Assembly: GCF_000520735.1 (NCBI RefSeq)
Contig: NZ_ASSC01000125.1
Location: 1 to 47,069 of the forward strand
Direction: 5' to 3'
Source: Paenibacillus forsythiae T98
Lineage (GTDB): Bacteria; Bacillota; Bacilli; Paenibacillales; Paenibacillaceae
Length of the DNA stretch: 47,069 nucleotides
Part shown: positions 16,697 to 27,670 of the stretch, piece by piece
Numbering within the stretch: the stretch's first letter is position 1
Layout: every line of letters starts with the position of its first letter
Notes under the pieces: model-generated
Seen by the model: the letters and a program-made list of their open reading frames with translations, nothing else
Told to the model about the DNA's origin: nothing
Database searches by the model: none
Translations under genes and position numbers: made by a program

Positions 16697-17136
16697 TAGA
16701 TCACCTCGGTTTTACCGCCGGCAGCTTCGATTTTCTCTACCGCAGATTGAGAGAACTTGTTTGCTTGAACCGTAAGTTTTACAGTGATTTCACCGTTGCC
16801 GAGGATTTTGATGCCGCTCTTCGCGTTCTTTACAACGCCTGTTTCGAGCAGCAGTTGAGGCGTAACTTCCGTTCCTTCTGCAAAGCTGTTCAGTTCCTCC
16901 AGGTTCACAATCGCATACTCTTTACGGGTAGGATTGACGAATCCACGCTTAGGCAGACGACGATAGAGTGGGTTCTGGCCACCCTCGAAGCCCGGACGAA
17001 CACCACCGCCGGAACGAGAGTTTTGACCTTTATGACCACGGCCGGATGTTTTGCCGTTACCGCTGGAAGTACCGCGACCTACACGATTGCGTTCTTTGCG
17101 GGAACCAGGAGCCGGAGCGAGTTCATGTAACTTCAT
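16696..17136 (-). CDS. rplO: 50S ribosomal protein L15 (uL15)
   Basis: The protein has 146 residues. The Gly/Arg-rich N-terminal part ([20 protein letters not shown]) threads into the 23S rRNA and is family-typical. The ATG at 17136 is preferred over a GTG three codons upstream because GGAGG lies 8 bases before it. It is coupled to secY by a one-base overlap. Confidence 0.97.
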   Translation of the reverse strand: MKLHELAPAPGSRKERNRVGRGTSSGNGKTSGRGHKGQNSRSGGGVRPGFEGGQNPLYRRLPKRGFVNPTRKEYAIVNLEELNSFAEGTEVTPQLLLETGVVKNAKSGIKILGNGEITVKLTVQANKFSQSAVEKIEAAGGKTEVI

Positions 17137-17177
17137 CGTTTGCACCTCCTTATATCAATTAATGGGTAAAAGGCGAC

Positions 17178-17363
17178 TTAGCCTTCAATTTCAGTCACGG
17201 ATACGAGATGGCTCACTTTATTGATCATTCCGCGAATCGCAGGATTATCATTGTGAACCACAGACGAATTGAGCTTGCGCAGGCCGAGCGTCTTAACCGT
17301 CACACGTTGTGTTTCCGGACGTCCGATCAAACTGCGAACGAGGGTGATTTGCAATTTCGCCAT
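17178..17363 (-). CDS. rpmD: 50S ribosomal protein L30 (uL30)
   Basis: A 61-residue protein of the short bacterial form, with [13 protein letters not shown] near the N terminus and [15 protein letters not shown] in the second half. It lies between rpsE (14-base gap) and rplO (41-base gap). Confidence 0.97.
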   Translation of the reverse strand: MAKLQITLVRSLIGRPETQRVTVKTLGLRKLNSSVVHNDNPAIRGMINKVSHLVSVTEIEG

Positions 17364-17377
17364 TGACGTTCCCCTCC

Positions 17378-17875
17378 TTAACCGCGAAGCTCTTCGATAG
17401 ATTTGCCGCGAAGCTTCGCGACCTCTTCAATACGCTTCAGACGGGACAATCCCTCCAAAGTTGCATTGACCATATTCATGGAGTTCGAAGAACCTAAAGA
17501 TTTTGTCAAAATATCGCCTACACCAGCCAGCTCCAGTACCGCACGAACAGGTCCGCCAGCAATAACACCGGTACCTTGCGATGCCGGCTTCAGCAGAACG
17601 CGTCCAGCGCCGAAATGTCCGTTAACTAGGTGAGGAATCGTCGTTCCTACGAGTGGAACGTGGATCAAGTTTTTCTTGGCGTCTTCGATGCCTTTGCGGA
17701 TCGCATCCGGAACTTCGCCGGCTTTACCGATACCCGCACCGACCCAGCCTTTGCCATCGCCGACAACAACCAATGCGCTGAAGCTGAAACGGCGTCCGCC
17801 TTTTACAACTTTAGCAACGCGGTTAATGTGAACAACTCTTTCTGTCAGCTCTAAAGTATTTGGATCTACACGCAA
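17378..17875 (-). CDS. rpsE: 30S ribosomal protein S5 (uS5)
   Basis: The protein has 165 residues. The N-terminal double-stranded RNA-binding part ([20 protein letters not shown]) lies near the mRNA entry and decoding accuracy sites; the C-terminal part has [17 protein letters not shown]. The start is TTG at 17875, with GGAGG 8 bases upstream and no better ATG nearby. Confidence 0.97.
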   Translation of the reverse strand: MRVDPNTLELTERVVHINRVAKVVKGGRRFSFSALVVVGDGKGWVGAGIGKAGEVPDAIRKGIEDAKKNLIHVPLVGTTIPHLVNGHFGAGRVLLKPASQGTGVIAGGPVRAVLELAGVGDILTKSLGSSNSMNMVNATLEGLSRLKRIEEVAKLRGKSIEELRG

Positions 17876-17902
17876 GTCGTTAACCTCCTTTTAAGAATGT
17901 TT

Positions 17903-18271
17903 CTAGAATTCAAGTCCAGCTTCGCGAGCCGCATCAGCAAGCGCTTGAATCCGTCCATGATACAGGTAGCCTCCGCGGTCAAATACCACAGCGGTATGTC
18001 CTTTTTCTTTGGCGCGCTTTGCGACCAGTTGGCCAACTTTGCTTGCAGCTTCAACACTGCCGCCATTGCCAACAGAATCTTTCAGTTCTTTATCAAGCGT
18101 CGACGCGGATACGATCGTTACGCCTTTAACATCATCGATCAGTTGAGCATAAATGTGTTTGGAAGAACGGAACACATTCAGGCGAGGGCGTTCGGTAGTA
18201 CCTTGGATTTTCTTGCGTACACGCAGGTGTCTTTTAACACGAGCTTTATTTTTATCCTCTTTGGTAATCAT
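17903..18271 (-). CDS. rplR: 50S ribosomal protein L18 (uL18)
   Basis: The protein has 122 residues and binds 5S rRNA in the central protuberance. The basic N terminus ([16 protein letters not shown]) and the C-terminal [20 protein letters not shown] are typical. It lies between rplF (85-base gap) and rpsE (27-base gap). Confidence 0.97.
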   Translation of the reverse strand: MITKEDKNKARVKRHLRVRKKIQGTTERPRLNVFRSSKHIYAQLIDDVKGVTIVSASTLDKELKDSVGNGGSVEAASKVGQLVAKRAKEKGHTAVVFDRGGYLYHGRIQALADAAREAGLEF

Positions 18272-18356
18272 GACTTCCTTTTCACTCCCTTCAGTTTGCC
18301 TTAAGGCAGCTTCACGTCAAGACGCAATAAGCATCCTGGAATCAAGGCGAGCCGGC

Positions 18357-18899
18357 TTATTTCTTCTTACCGGCTTTACCTTCCTTACGGATAATGCGTT
18401 CACCCTCATATTTAATCCCTTTGCCTTTGTACGGCTCAGGCTCGCGTACAGAGCGAATCTTTGCGGCATAAGCGCCTACACGTTCTTTGTCAATGCCTTT
18501 TACGATAATTTTCGTGTTGGCAGGAACTTCGAACTCGATTCCCGGTTCCGGAGTAATTTCAACCGGATGGGAGTAGCCGACGTTCAGAACGATTTTATCT
18601 CCGGATTTGTTTGCACGATATCCGACCCCAACCAGTTCCAGAGATTTGGAGAATCCTTCAGTCACGCCGCTTACCATGTTGTTGACAACGGAGCGGGTTG
18701 TGCCGTGAAGAGAGCGATGCAGTTTGTTGTCCGAAGGACGAACAACAAGAATTTCGTTATTTTCAACTGTAACCTTCATATCCTTATGAAGTTCACGAGT
18801 CAAAGTACCTTTAGGACCTTTTACGGTGATGACAGTGTTGTTCACCGTCACGTCTACACCGCTAGGTACTGCGATTGGTTTGCGACCAATACGAGACAT
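18357..18899 (-). CDS. rplF: 50S ribosomal protein L6 (uL6)
   Basis: The protein has 180 residues with two tandem L6 domains and is placed near the sarcin-ricin loop. It begins [17 protein letters not shown] and has the [14 protein letters not shown] motif near the C terminus. GGAGGT lies upstream of the ATG. It follows rpsH by 31 bases. Confidence 0.98.
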   Translation of the reverse strand: MSRIGRKPIAVPSGVDVTVNNTVITVKGPKGTLTRELHKDMKVTVENNEILVVRPSDNKLHRSLHGTTRSVVNNMVSGVTEGFSKSLELVGVGYRANKSGDKIVLNVGYSHPVEITPEPGIEFEVPANTKIIVKGIDKERVGAYAAKIRSVREPEPYKGKGIKYEGERIIRKEGKAGKKK

Positions 18900-18930
18900 T
18901 TGTGTTGCACCTCCTTATCTTCTGACGTGA

Positions 18931-19329
18931 TTACCAAACGTAGGCGAGAACTTCGCCGCCGGATTTTGCTTGACGAGCTTCCTTGTCGGTCATAACTCCC
19001 TTGGAAGTGGAGATAATCGCGATGCCCAGTCCGCCGAGTACACGAGGAACTTCGTTGCTCTTCGTATATACACGCAGGCCTGGCTTACTGATTCTTTTCA
19101 GACCGGAAATAACACGTTCTTGGTTCGGGCCGTACTTCAGGAAAATACGGATAAGCCCTTGTTTGCTATCTTCAACAAATTCCGCATCACGGATGAAGCC
19201 TTCACGCTTCAGGATATCGGCGATTTGTTTTTTCAATGTCGAGGCAGGCAGCTCTACAGTTTCGTGACGCACGATGTTGGCGTTACGAATACGAGTAAGC
19301 ATATCTGCAATAGGATCAGACATAGTCAT
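18931..19329 (-). CDS. rpsH: 30S ribosomal protein S8 (uS8)
   Basis: The protein has 132 residues and binds helix 21 of 16S rRNA; in E. coli S8 is the repressor of the spc operon. It starts [18 protein letters not shown] and ends GGEVLAYVW, with [13 protein letters not shown] before. The first ATG (19329) is 10 bases from GGAGG, the second (19323) 16, so the first is preferred. It follows rpsN by 33 bases. Confidence 0.97.
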   Translation of the reverse strand: MTMSDPIADMLTRIRNANIVRHETVELPASTLKKQIADILKREGFIRDAEFVEDSKQGLIRIFLKYGPNQERVISGLKRISKPGLRVYTKSNEVPRVLGGLGIAIISTSKGVMTDKEARQAKSGGEVLAYVW

Positions 19330-19362
19330 TTGGTGTAAACCTCCTTCCCGTATATAAACTTC

Positions 19363-19548
19363 TTACCAGCTTGCTTTTTTGACGCCAGGAATCTGGCCTT
19401 TATAAGCTAATTCACGGAAACAAATTCTGCAAATTTTGAACTTTTGCAGTACCGAATGTGGACGACCGCAACGCTCGCAGCGTGTGTATGCACGAACTTT
19501 GAATTTCGGCGCGCGTTGTTGCTTAACTTTCATCGAAGTTTTTGCCAC
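19363..19548 (-). CDS. rpsN: 30S ribosomal protein S14, type Z (uS14)
   Basis: A 61-residue zinc-binding short form of S14. Cys24, Cys27, Cys40 and Cys43 form the zinc site, and the protein ends [11 protein letters not shown]. It lies between rplE and rpsH. Zinc-independent S14 paralogues, where present, are elsewhere in such genomes. Confidence 0.98.
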   Translation of the reverse strand: MAKTSMKVKQQRAPKFKVRAYTRCERCGRPHSVLQKFKICRICFRELAYKGQIPGVKKASW

Positions 19549-19596
19549 TTTAGCCTGACACCTCCTAAACAGTTTCGGAGAATTGGACGACCGATC

Positions 19597-20139
19597 TTAC
19601 TTCGCGAAAGGCATTCCCAGCTGAGTCAACAGCTCGCGGGATTCCTCATCCGTCTTTGCCGTCGTTACGATTACGATATCCATACCGCGGACTTTGTCCA
19701 CCTTGTCATATTCGATCTCAGGGAAAATCAATTGCTCTTTCAGACCGAGTGTATAGTTGCCGCGGCCGTCAAAAGCTTTGGTCGATACACCGTGGAAGTC
19801 ACGAACGCGCGGAAGCGTTACGTTGAACAATTTATCCAGGAAGTAGTACATGCGTTCACCGCGAAGGGTTACCTTAACGCCGATCGGCATGTTCTCGCGC
19901 AGTTTGAAACCGGCGATAGACTTCTTGGCTTTCGTGATTACCGGTTTTTGACCAGCGATCAGCTGCATATCGTTCACAGCGGAATCAAGCACCTTCGAGT
20001 TTTGCACGGCGTCGCCTACGCCCATGTTGATAACAACCTTCTCGATTTTCGGAACTTGCATAACCGTTTTATAGTTAAATTTCTGAATCAGAGCCGGCGT
20101 AATCTCGTTCAGAAAACGTTCTTTCATTCTTGCTGCCAT
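19597..20139 (-). CDS. rplE: 50S ribosomal protein L5 (uL5)
   Basis: The protein has 180 residues and binds 5S rRNA and contacts P-site tRNA. Signatures are [21 protein letters not shown] and the C-terminal [15 protein letters not shown]. It begins MAARMKERF with a good GGAGG upstream, and follows rplX by 31 bases. Confidence 0.98.
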   Translation of the reverse strand: MAARMKERFLNEITPALIQKFNYKTVMQVPKIEKVVINMGVGDAVQNSKVLDSAVNDMQLIAGQKPVITKAKKSIAGFKLRENMPIGVKVTLRGERMYYFLDKLFNVTLPRVRDFHGVSTKAFDGRGNYTLGLKEQLIFPEIEYDKVDKVRGMDIVIVTTAKTDEESRELLTQLGMPFAK

Positions 20140-20170
20140 GAAGAGTTAACCTCCTTTCTTAAACGCTGTA

Positions 20171-20524
20171 TTAGTCGATGATCTCTCCAGATCTTTTCGC
20201 TACGCGAACTTTCTTGCCGTTGTCGAGCACTTTGTAGCCGATACGGGTTACTTTGCCGCTCTTCGGGTCGATGTGCATAACGTTGGACACATGAATTGCA
20301 GCTTCCTGCTCGATGATGCCGCCTTGCGGATTTTGCTGGTTAGGCTTCTGGTGTTTCTTCACCATGTTCACGCCTTCTACCAGTACGCGGTTTTTACGCG
20401 GATACGCAGCGATGACGCGGCCCTTCTTGCCTTTGTCTTTACCGCTGATCACCATAACCACATCGTCTTTTTTCACGTGCAGTTTGTTGTTATGGGATTC
20501 CAGAACTTTTTTCACTCTAGGCAT
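20171..20524 (-). CDS. rplX: 50S ribosomal protein L24 (uL24)
   Basis: A 117-residue KOW-domain protein that starts large-subunit assembly. The motif [20 protein letters not shown] lies near residues 18-37, and the middle has [19 protein letters not shown]. It has a slightly longer N terminus ([14 protein letters not shown]) than the usual B. subtilis form. It follows rplN by 60 bases. Confidence 0.97.
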   Translation of the reverse strand: MPRVKKVLESHNNKLHVKKDDVVMVISGKDKGKKGRVIAAYPRKNRVLVEGVNMVKKHQKPNQQNPQGGIIEQEAAIHVSNVMHIDPKSGKVTRIGYKVLDNGKKVRVAKRSGEIID

Positions 20525-20584
20525 TTGTTACACCTCCTGGTTCTAAGCCTTTTGCAAGTCGCTATATGAGCCGCCTAAGCGGTA

Positions 20585-20953
20585 TTAGATAACTTCCGGT
20601 GCCAAGGAAACGATCTTCATGTAATCCTTGTCGCGAAGTTCGCGAGCAACTGGTCCGAAAATACGCGTTCCGCGCGGGCTTCTGTCGTCTTTTACAACAA
20701 CCGCTGCGTTCTCGTCAAATGCGATGTAAGATCCGTCCTTGCGGCGTACGGAGCGCTTCGTGCGCACAACCACCGCTTTTACTACATCACCTTTTTTGAC
20801 AACGCCGCCTGGTGTTGCTTGTTTTACCGAGCAAACGATCAGATCGCCGATAGCTGCTGTCCGACGTCCAGTACCGCCCAATACGCGGATACACATCAGT
20901 TCCTTCGCACCGGAGTTGTCAGCTACATGCAAGCGTGTAAATGGTTGAATCAT
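20585..20953 (-). CDS. rplN: 50S ribosomal protein L14 (uL14)
   Basis: A 122-residue protein at the subunit interface. It begins [20 protein letters not shown], and ends [30 protein letters not shown] (seen as two pieces), with the full family length. It follows rpsQ by 39 bases and is among the most conserved proteins of the cluster. Confidence 0.98.
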   Translation of the reverse strand: MIQPFTRLHVADNSGAKELMCIRVLGGTGRRTAAIGDLIVCSVKQATPGGVVKKGDVVKAVVVRTKRSVRRKDGSYIAFDENAAVVVKDDRSPRGTRIFGPVARELRDKDYMKIVSLAPEVI

Positions 20954-20992
20954 TGATATTTCCTCCTTTCGGAAAAACTGTCATGTGACGCA

Positions 20993-21259
20993 TTAGATGA
21001 TAACCGCTTTTTCCACCACTTCAACCAGTCTCCAGCGTTTGTCCTTGGAGAGCGGACGAGTTTCCATGATTTTCACAGTATCGCCGATTTGGGCAGTATT
21101 GTTCTCATCATGCGCTTTGAATTTCTTGGTGTATTTAATGCGTTTGTGGTACAGATCATGTTTTTTATAAGTTTCAACGGCAACTACGATTGTTTTGTCC
21201 ATTTTGTCGCTGACAACTTTACCGATTTGCACTTTGCGCGCGTTACGTTCTTCGCTCAT
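20993..21259 (-). CDS. rpsQ: 30S ribosomal protein S17 (uS17)
   Basis: An 88-residue OB-fold primary rRNA-binding protein. The core [17 protein letters not shown] and [20 protein letters not shown] are typical. It follows rpmC by 42 bases. Confidence 0.98.
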   Translation of the reverse strand: MSEERNARKVQIGKVVSDKMDKTIVVAVETYKKHDLYHKRIKYTKKFKAHDENNTAQIGDTVKIMETRPLSKDKRWRLVEVVEKAVII

Positions 21260-21301
21260 AATTAGCCTCCTTCCTGATACGGATCATTCCATCCGTTTCA
21301 A

Positions 21302-21499
21302 TTAGCTGATCCCAAGAACTCTCTCATGGATAACGGTTTTAGCACGAGCTATTTCTCTACGCACATCACGAATCCGAGTCGGGTTGTCCAGTTGGCCTGT
21401 TGCCAGTTGAAAACGCAGATTAAACAGCTCTTCTTTGAAGCCAGCAATCTTTTGTTCAATCTCGGCAGTGGTCAAGTTGCGAAGTTCATTAGCTTTCAT
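21302..21499 (-). CDS. rpmC: 50S ribosomal protein L29 (uL29)
   Basis: A 65-residue two-helix protein at the polypeptide exit site, starting [17 protein letters not shown]. The ATG at 21499 overlaps the end of rplP by 11 bases; an in-frame codon at 21523 is deeper inside rplP and less likely. The overlap suggests translational coupling with rplP. Confidence 0.97.
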   Translation of the reverse strand: MKANELRNLTTAEIEQKIAGFKEELFNLRFQLATGQLDNPTRIRDVRREIARAKTVIHERVLGIS

Positions 21500-21923
21500 T
21501 TGCTTCACCACCCAATTCTTCACGTTTCACAAACTTTGTCTTAACTGGCAGCTTGTGAGAGGCAAGACGCATCGCTTCACGAGCGATTTCTTCAGATACG
21601 CCTCCGAGTTCGAACATAATTTTGCCCGGTTTAACTACGGCTACCCATTTTTCAACGTTACCTTTACCGCTACCCATCCGAACCTCGAGAGGCTTTTGAG
21701 TAATCGGCTTGTCAGGGAAAATCTTAATCCATACTTTACCGCCCCGTTTGATGTAACGGGTCATCGCGATACGAGCCGCTTCGATCTGACGGTTAGTGAT
21801 CCAGGATGGCTCCAGAGCTTGCAGACCGAATTCGCCGAAGTTCAGCTCGGTGCCGCCTTTTGCCAGACCCCTCATGTGACCGCGTTGTTGTTTGCGGTGC
21901 TTAACACGTTTTGGTACCAACAT
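21489..21923 (-). CDS. rplP: 50S ribosomal protein L16 (uL16)
   Basis: The protein has 144 residues and helps organise the A-site side of the peptidyl transferase region. It begins [19 protein letters not shown], and the loop near residue 80 contains [10 protein letters not shown]. It starts 2 bases after the rpsC stop. Confidence 0.98.
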   Translation of the reverse strand: MLVPKRVKHRKQQRGHMRGLAKGGTELNFGEFGLQALEPSWITNRQIEAARIAMTRYIKRGGKVWIKIFPDKPITQKPLEVRMGSGKGNVEKWVAVVKPGKIMFELGGVSEEIAREAMRLASHKLPVKTKFVKREELGGEANES

Positions 21924-21925
21924 GA

Positions 21926-22591
21926 TTAGTTGCCTCCTTCCTGAGCAGCTTGTTTCTTAGCCGTAGGAAGAATCTCTCCACGATAGATCCATACTTTTAC
22001 ACCGATACGGCCATAAGTCGTATGAGCTTCAGCCGTTCCGTAGTCGATATCGGCACGAAGCGTATGAAGTGGAACTGTTCCTTCGCTATAGCCTTCCGTA
22101 CGAGCGATCTCGGCGCCGCCAAGACGTCCGCTGACCGAAGTTTTAATCCCTTTTGCACCGGAACGCATTGTTCTTTGGATCGCTTGCTTAAGCGCACGGC
22201 GGAACGATACGCGACGCTCCAGCTGTTGTGCGATGCTCTCGGCAACGAGAATAGCGTCCAGCTCAGGGTGTTTGATTTCATTAATGTTGATGTGCACTTT
22301 TTTGCCGCCGGCGATTTGAGTCACCGCGCTGCGAAGCACTTCGACTTCAGCGCCGCCCTTACCAATAACCATACCCGGCTTTGCAGTATGAATTGTAACG
22401 TTCACGCGGCTAGCCGCTCTTTCAATTTCAATACGGGAAACAGCGGAATCTTTCAGCTTGCCTTTGAGGTATTCCCGAATTTTGACGTCTTCCAGAAGAA
22501 GTGTTCCGAACTCTTTGCCTGCATACCATTTGGATTCCCAGTCACGGATAATCCCGATCCGGAGTCCGACTGGATTTACCTTTTGACCCAC
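21926..22591 (-). CDS. rpsC: 30S ribosomal protein S3 (uS3)
   Basis: The protein has 221 residues, with an N-terminal KH domain ([12 protein letters not shown] near 72-83) and a C-terminal S3 domain at the mRNA entry tunnel. It begins [20 protein letters not shown]. It is tightly packed with rplV (13 bases) and rplP (2 bases). Confidence 0.98.
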   Translation of the reverse strand: MGQKVNPVGLRIGIIRDWESKWYAGKEFGTLLLEDVKIREYLKGKLKDSAVSRIEIERAASRVNVTIHTAKPGMVIGKGGAEVEVLRSAVTQIAGGKKVHININEIKHPELDAILVAESIAQQLERRVSFRRALKQAIQRTMRSGAKGIKTSVSGRLGGAEIARTEGYSEGTVPLHTLRADIDYGTAEAHTTYGRIGVKVWIYRGEILPTAKKQAAQEGGN

Positions 22592-22604
22592 ACGTTATCC
22601 CTCC

Positions 22605-22937
22605 TTATTTCTCAGATACCACCAAAGTAATGTGGCTGGTGCGTTTGTTGATCCGGCTGGCGCGACCCATTGCGCGCGGGCGGAACCGTTTCATCGTTGG
22701 ACCTTGGTTTACGAAAACCTCGCTGATAAAGAGGCTGTTTACGTCCATCGAATAGTTGTGCTCGGCATTGGCGATCGCCGAGTTCAGCAGCTTTTCAACT
22801 ACCGGGGAAGCGGATTTCGGAGTGTGGCGAAGAATGGCGATTGCCTCTCCCACTTGCTTGCCGCGAATCAAGTCAACAACCAGCTTCGCTTTACGAGCGG
22901 AAATCCGTACCGATCTTGCATGCGCTTTTGCTTGCAT
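22605..22937 (-). CDS. rplV: 50S ribosomal protein L22 (uL22)
   Basis: A 110-residue protein whose extended beta hairpin lines the exit tunnel. The hairpin region [20 protein letters not shown] is intact, without insertions of the kind linked to macrolide resistance. It follows rpsS by 34 bases. Confidence 0.98.
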   Translation of the reverse strand: MQAKAHARSVRISARKAKLVVDLIRGKQVGEAIAILRHTPKSASPVVEKLLNSAIANAEHNYSMDVNSLFISEVFVNQGPTMKRFRPRAMGRASRINKRTSHITLVVSEK

Positions 22938-22971
22938 TGTTTTCCCTCCTCTCTAAGCAGAGAATCTGTGA

Positions 22972-23250
22972 TTATCTTCTCGTCTTCTTATCGTCACCCG
23001 CGTGGCCTTTGTAAGTACGCGTTGGCGCGAATTCGCCCAACTTGTGACCTACCATATCTTCCGTTACGTATACAGGCACGTGTTTACGGCCGTCATACAC
23101 ACCAAACGTATGTCCGATAAATTGAGGGAAAATGGTTGAGCGGCGGGACCAAGTTTTGATGACTACTTTTTTGCCCGAAACGTTCAAGTCTTCAACTTTT
23201 TTCAGCAGGTAGCCATCAATAAAAGGCCCCTTCTTCAAACTGCGACTCAT
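22972..23250 (-). CDS. rpsS: 30S ribosomal protein S19 (uS19)
   Basis: A 92-residue protein in the 30S head that pairs with S13. It begins [20 protein letters not shown] and has [35 protein letters not shown]. It follows rplB by 75 bases. Confidence 0.98.
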   Translation of the reverse strand: MSRSLKKGPFIDGYLLKKVEDLNVSGKKVVIKTWSRRSTIFPQFIGHTFGVYDGRKHVPVYVTEDMVGHKLGEFAPTRTYKGHAGDDKKTRR

Positions 23251-23325
23251 GTATGAATCCTCCCTTCATCAAATGTTCAAGCCGCGATTTGACGCTTCGC
23301 GGACTCAAGCTCACCTTGAAGCGTC

Positions 23326-24156
23326 TTATTTCGTGCGGCGACGAATGATATATTTATCAGAAGCTTTGTTTTTCTTACGCGTTTTGTAGCCAAGGGTCGG
23401 TTTGCCCCAAGGGGACAACGGAGACTTGCGTCCGATCGGAGCGCGACCTTCACCACCGCCATGAGGGTGATCGTTCGGGTTCATAACAACACCGCGAACT
23501 TCAGGACGTTGGCCCAGCCAACGGCTACGGCCGGCTTTACCGATCTTAATCAGTTCGTGGTCTTCGTTGCCAACCGAACCGATTGTAGCGCGGCATACGC
23601 TCAGGATTCTGCGAACTTCACCGGAAGAGAGACGCACGGAAACGTACTTGTCTTCTTTACCGAGCAACTGCGCTTCCGTACCGGCTGCGCGAACCAATTG
23701 GCCGCCCTTGCCAGGCTTCAGCTCAATGTTGTGGATAACTGTACCCACCGGAATGTTGGACAGCGGAAGCGAGTTGCCGATTTTGATGTCCGCTGCAGGA
23801 CCGGATTCGATCTTATCCCCAACCTTCAGACCCTTCGGAGCGATGATGTAACGTTTCTCTCCGTCAGCGTAGTGAATCAGGGCAATATTGGATGTGCGGT
23901 TCGGGTCATACTCGATCGTAGCAACGCTGCCTGGTATGCCGTCTTTCGTCCGCTTGAAGTCGATGATACGGTATTTACGTTTGTGTCCGCCGCCATGGTG
24001 ACGAACCGTAATTTTACCTTGGTTGTTGCGGCCCGCTTTTTTGCTCAGCGGCGCCAGCAGCGATTTCTCCGGCTGATTTGTTGTGATTTCTTCAAACGTA
24101 GACACGGACATTGCGCGTCTGGCCGGGGAAGTCGGTTTGTACTTTTTGATTGGCAC
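23326..24156 (-). CDS. rplB: 50S ribosomal protein L2 (uL2)
   Basis: The protein has 276 residues and is needed for subunit joining and peptidyl transferase activity. It has the conserved His-containing loop in [20 protein letters not shown] near residue 230 and the N-terminal [12 protein letters not shown]. It follows rplW by 28 bases. Confidence 0.98.
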   Translation of the reverse strand: MPIKKYKPTSPARRAMSVSTFEEITTNQPEKSLLAPLSKKAGRNNQGKITVRHHGGGHKRKYRIIDFKRTKDGIPGSVATIEYDPNRTSNIALIHYADGEKRYIIAPKGLKVGDKIESGPAADIKIGNSLPLSNIPVGTVIHNIELKPGKGGQLVRAAGTEAQLLGKEDKYVSVRLSSGEVRRILSVCRATIGSVGNEDHELIKIGKAGRSRWLGQRPEVRGVVMNPNDHPHGGGEGRAPIGRKSPLSPWGKPTLGYKTRKKNKASDKYIIRRRTK

Positions 24157-24184
24157 TATGTTTCCCTCCTTGCTTTACAGGATA

Positions 24185-24478
24185 TTATTCTACCGCTTCA
24201 AAGAACTCGAGCGGCTTGCTGTCCGGGCTGAGCTTAACAATGGCTTTCTTCCATTCCGGAGTGTATCCGGAGTAGCGTCCGTACCGTTTCAGCTTTCCAG
24301 GCACACGCAATGTGTTCACAGCAACGACTTTCACTTTAAAGATGGCCTCTACAGCCTGCTTGATTTCGGTCTTGTTGGCACGAATGTCCACTTCAAAAGC
24401 ATATTTCAAATCGCTCATGTAGTCGGATGTGCGTTCCGTAATCACCGGACGTTTGATGATATCGCGAGGATCTTTCAT
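24185..24478 (-). CDS. rplW: 50S ribosomal protein L23 (uL23)
   Basis: A 97-residue protein at the tunnel exit, where trigger factor and SRP dock. It begins [20 protein letters not shown] and has [19 protein letters not shown]. Its start overlaps the rplD stop by one base, a coupling arrangement. Confidence 0.98.
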   Translation of the reverse strand: MKDPRDIIKRPVITERTSDYMSDLKYAFEVDIRANKTEIKQAVEAIFKVKVVAVNTLRVPGKLKRYGRYSGYTPEWKKAIVKLSPDSKPLEFFEAVE

Positions 24479-25101
24479 TACGCGAACACCTCCTCTACCT
24501 TAGAAACTGCATCTTTGGTGATGATCAGTTTGTCGTGCGTCAGCACGTCAAGAACGTTAATGCCATCAGCCGCCAGGAACTTCACCCCAGGGATGTTGCG
24601 AGCGGAGAGAGCCACGTTATCGTCATAGCTAGGGGCTACGATCAGAGCCTTTTGATCTACCTTCAGGTTGTTCAGAATGGCTACAAATTCCTTAGTCTTC
24701 GGAGCATTCAGAGTCAGGCTGTCAAGAACGATAATGTCGTTCTCAATTACCTTCGAGGACAACGCAGATTTGATCGCCAGACGACGAACCTTCTTAGGCA
24801 GTTTCCAGGAATAGCTGCGAGGAGTCGGTCCGAAGACAACGCCGCCGCCTTTCCATTGTGGAGAACGAATCGAACCTTGACGAGCGCGGCCTGTGCCTTT
24901 TTGTTTCCAAGGCTTGCGTCCGCCGCCACGAACTTCCGAACGTCCTTTAACTTTGTGCGTACCACGGCGCAGGGAAGCTCTTTGCAGAAGAACCGCTTCA
25001 TTCAGCACGTGAGTGTTCGGCTCGATACCGAAAACCGCGTCGCTCAGTTCAACTTCACCAACTTCGTTGCCGCTGATATTGAAAAGTGTTACTTTTGGCA
25101 T
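24478..25101 (-). CDS. rplD: 50S ribosomal protein L4 (uL4)
   Basis: The protein has 207 residues; its extended loop ([20 protein letters not shown], about 62-81) reaches the exit tunnel. In E. coli L4 represses the S10 operon through its leader; here a structured leader upstream of rpsJ raises the same question. It follows rplC by 25 bases. Confidence 0.98.
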   Translation of the reverse strand: MPKVTLFNISGNEVGEVELSDAVFGIEPNTHVLNEAVLLQRASLRRGTHKVKGRSEVRGGGRKPWKQKGTGRARQGSIRSPQWKGGGVVFGPTPRSYSWKLPKKVRRLAIKSALSSKVIENDIIVLDSLTLNAPKTKEFVAILNNLKVDQKALIVAPSYDDNVALSARNIPGVKFLAADGINVLDVLTHDKLIITKDAVSKVEEVFA

Positions 25102-25126
25102 TTCATGTTCCTCCTTTCTTCAAAAG

Positions 25127-25744
25127 TTATTTCTTAACGGTTTCTTTAACCTTCACGAAGCTGTTCTTAGGTCCCGGAATGGAGCCTTTCACCAGCAGAA
25201 CATTTCGTTCTACGTCTACTTTGATGATTTCAAGCTTTTGAATCGTGACCGTGTCATGACCCATGTGTCCTGGCAGCCGTTTGCCTTTAGGAACGCGGTT
25301 GGCTTGAATGGAACCCATCGAACCCGGTCTTCTGTGGTAGCGGGAACCGTGAGCCATTGGTCCGCGGCTTTGTCCCCAGCGTTTGATAACGCCTTGGAAG
25401 CCTTTGCCTTTGGAGATTCCGGTTACGTCAACAAATTCGCCTTCAGCGAAGACGTCAGCCTTCAGCTCTTGTCCAACCTCGAGTACCCCGAGGTCAACAC
25501 CGCGAATTTCGCGAACGTAGCGCTTAGGTGTTGCATTTGCCTTCTGGGCGTGACCTTGTTCAGGCTTGTTGGTGTTTTTCTTGTCGGAAAAGCCCAACTG
25601 CACTGCTTCATACCCGTCGGTATTGAGGTCTTTCTTTTGCAGTACCACACAAGGACCCGCTTCGATAACCGTAACCGCGATTACGTTACCTTCAGGAGTA
25701 AACACTTGAGTCATACCGAGTTTTTTTCCTAAGATACCTTTCAT
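25127..25744 (-). CDS. rplC: 50S ribosomal protein L3 (uL3)
   Basis: The protein has 205 residues and starts large-subunit assembly. It begins [15 protein letters not shown], and the loop reaching the peptidyl transferase centre has [14 protein letters not shown] residues ([20 protein letters not shown]). It follows rpsJ by 40 bases. Confidence 0.98.
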   Translation of the reverse strand: MKGILGKKLGMTQVFTPEGNVIAVTVIEAGPCVVLQKKDLNTDGYEAVQLGFSDKKNTNKPEQGHAQKANATPKRYVREIRGVDLGVLEVGQELKADVFAEGEFVDVTGISKGKGFQGVIKRWGQSRGPMAHGSRYHRRPGSMGSIQANRVPKGKRLPGHMGHDTVTIQKLEIIKVDVERNVLLVKGSIPGPKNSFVKVKETVKK

Positions 25745-25784
25745 GTTGACACCTCTTTTCTTTTCCTGTTTCTAAATAGAAGAA

Positions 25785-26189
<405 letters not shown>

Positions 26190-26231
26190 TAACCTCTCAC
26201 ATCATCGCAACGTCGCAGAACAACATTTATT

Positions 26232-26260
26232 ATTATATAGAACCTTTTCGCCTAATGCAA
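26232..26260 (-). promoter_or_regulatory. Sigma-A promoter of the S10-spc-alpha cluster
   Basis: Minus-strand TTGCAT (26260-26255), a 17-base spacer and TATAAT (26237-26232), the latter a perfect -10. It gives a leader of about 130 bases before rpsJ. Confidence 0.85.
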
Positions 26261-26276
26261 GCAAAAAAATAAAATA

Positions 26277-26298
26277 ACGCATGATTTTATTCATGCGC
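26277..26298 (-). terminator. Terminator of the HemAT gene
   Basis: Stem 26277-26284 with 26291-26298 (core GCATGA/TCATGC), loop of six, then an AT-rich TATTTTATTTTTTT on the minus strand. It separates the receptor gene from the S10 promoter just downstream. Confidence 0.85.
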
Positions 26299-26320
26299 TT
26301 ATGGTACCAGCTTATTCACA

Positions 26321-27670
26321 TTATAAATTGGCTGTCGCCGACTGAAAAAACTCCGCGGATTCGGCGGTCTGTGCAGTTGTTGACCCTATTCCTTCTATAG
26401 TATGGATCAGGGTTTGAATCTCCCGCTCTACGGTCACAATCTCACGGGTGCTGCTCTGCATCGTATCCAGAATATCGGAGAACAATTGACTGGTCTCATC
26501 CGCCTGGTTCTTGCCGCTTTCCGTCAGCTCCTGCACCTTTCGGATTTCTTCCACCATCCGGGTAGTCAAAACACCGGATTTGGCCGTCAGTTCTCCGATG
26601 TGAACAACTGTGCTTTTGGTGTCTTCCGCCAACCGGTTGACCTCTTGGGCAACCACACTGAAGCCTCTGCCATGCTCGCCGGCCCTTGCCGCCTCTATAG
26701 TTGCGTTAAGCGATAATATTTTAGTCTGATCCGCAATCTCCTGAACCGCGCCTACAATCGTGTGAATTTGCTTTGAAAAATGACTAAGCTCTCTAACCGA
26801 TTGTTCCATCTCATTTGTTCTCTCAAAAATATGTCCTATCTGTCCGTTCAGCCTGCTCAGCAGCTCGCGTCCGTCTTTGGCCTTCTCTTGAGATTCAATA
26901 GCTGAAAAAGCGGTGCGTTGGAATGAATTATTAACTTCATTGCTGCTTGTAACAAGCTGCTCAATCGCCGCATTCGTATCGATACTAAGATCGACCAGTT
27001 CCCCGCTGAATTCAGCTATTTTCTGCTTCAGCTCATTTTTCACCGTTTCGTATTGTTCTTCTTTTTCTCTAATATTCTCTTTTTCGTAGGCTTCCAGAAC
27101 TAGCTGCTGCTCCAGATTCAGAAGCTTGGTCACCGTTTGCACCATTGTAAGCCGCTCCGTATCATTGAAAGCTTCATTATAGATAACTCGGATAAATACA
27201 TTTTGCAGATTCTGAAAAGCGGATAAGTACCATTTCGGTTCCAATCCAACCTTCTTATGAATGTTGGCGATAACGAGCCGTTTCGATATGTACCGATTGT
27301 CCACATTGCCATCAAAAATTTCGACAATATGTTCTCGCAGAGTCTGCTTCAGCCTGTCGATACTGCTGTGTTTGACGATAATCTGTTCAAGCTTAACCAC
27401 ATTAATCAATGAATTATAAAAACGGTCTGTAATCTCGTCAATATTCCGTTCCATTACGGGTTTCATTCTGCGCAGCAGCTCCAGGTCATCATCCGTCAGG
27501 TCTATCATTCTCATCTGCTCATTCAGTTCTTCCTCGCCTTGTATGGAATGATGCGAATCCGGATCGGCAGCTTGCTCAGCGGCGCGCGGGAAGAACAGAG
27601 ATTCATGGGGCGCCACTCTTTTCTTGTGCCAAGATAAACCATGTAAAAAAGCAAACGGACATTTCCCCAT
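26321..27670 (-). CDS. hemAT: Globin-coupled methyl-accepting chemotaxis receptor (HemAT type)
   Basis: The protein has 449 residues and no transmembrane segment, so it is a soluble receptor. Residues about 50-195 form a globin sensor domain; His138 in [19 protein letters not shown] matches the proximal heme ligand of B. subtilis HemAT, and Tyr85 in RFYNSL matches its distal tyrosine. Residues about 215-449 form the MCP signalling coiled coil with the hairpin tip [20 protein letters not shown] (311-ish) and GEHGRGF. It should bind oxygen and control CheA in aerotaxis. The N-terminal ~50 residues are extra and low in similarity. The gene is set between tuf and rpsJ with its own terminator, an accessory gene in a core cluster. 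Confidence 0.9.
   Translation of the reverse strand: MGKCPFAFLHGLSWHKKRVAPHESLFFPRAAEQAADPDSHHSIQGEEELNEQMRMIDLTDDDLELLRRMKPVMERNIDEITDRFYNSLINVVKLEQIIVKHSSIDRLKQTLREHIVEIFDGNVDNRYISKRLVIANIHKKVGLEPKWYLSAFQNLQNVFIRVIYNEAFNDTERLTMVQTVTKLLNLEQQLVLEAYEKENIREKEEQYETVKNELKQKIAEFSGELVDLSIDTNAAIEQLVTSSNEVNNSFQRTAFSAIESQEKAKDGRELLSRLNGQIGHIFERTNEMEQSVRELSHFSKQIHTIVGAVQEIADQTKILSLNATIEAARAGEHGRGFSVVAQEVNRLAEDTKSTVVHIGELTAKSGVLTTRMVEEIRKVQELTESGKNQADETSQLFSDILDTMQSSTREIVTVEREIQTLIHTIEGIGSTTAQTAESAEFFQSATANL

Noticed and set aside
23277-23462. A 61-codon minus-strand frame between rplB and rpsS
   Set aside because: It overlaps the end of rplB in another frame and has no ribosome site or family likeness.
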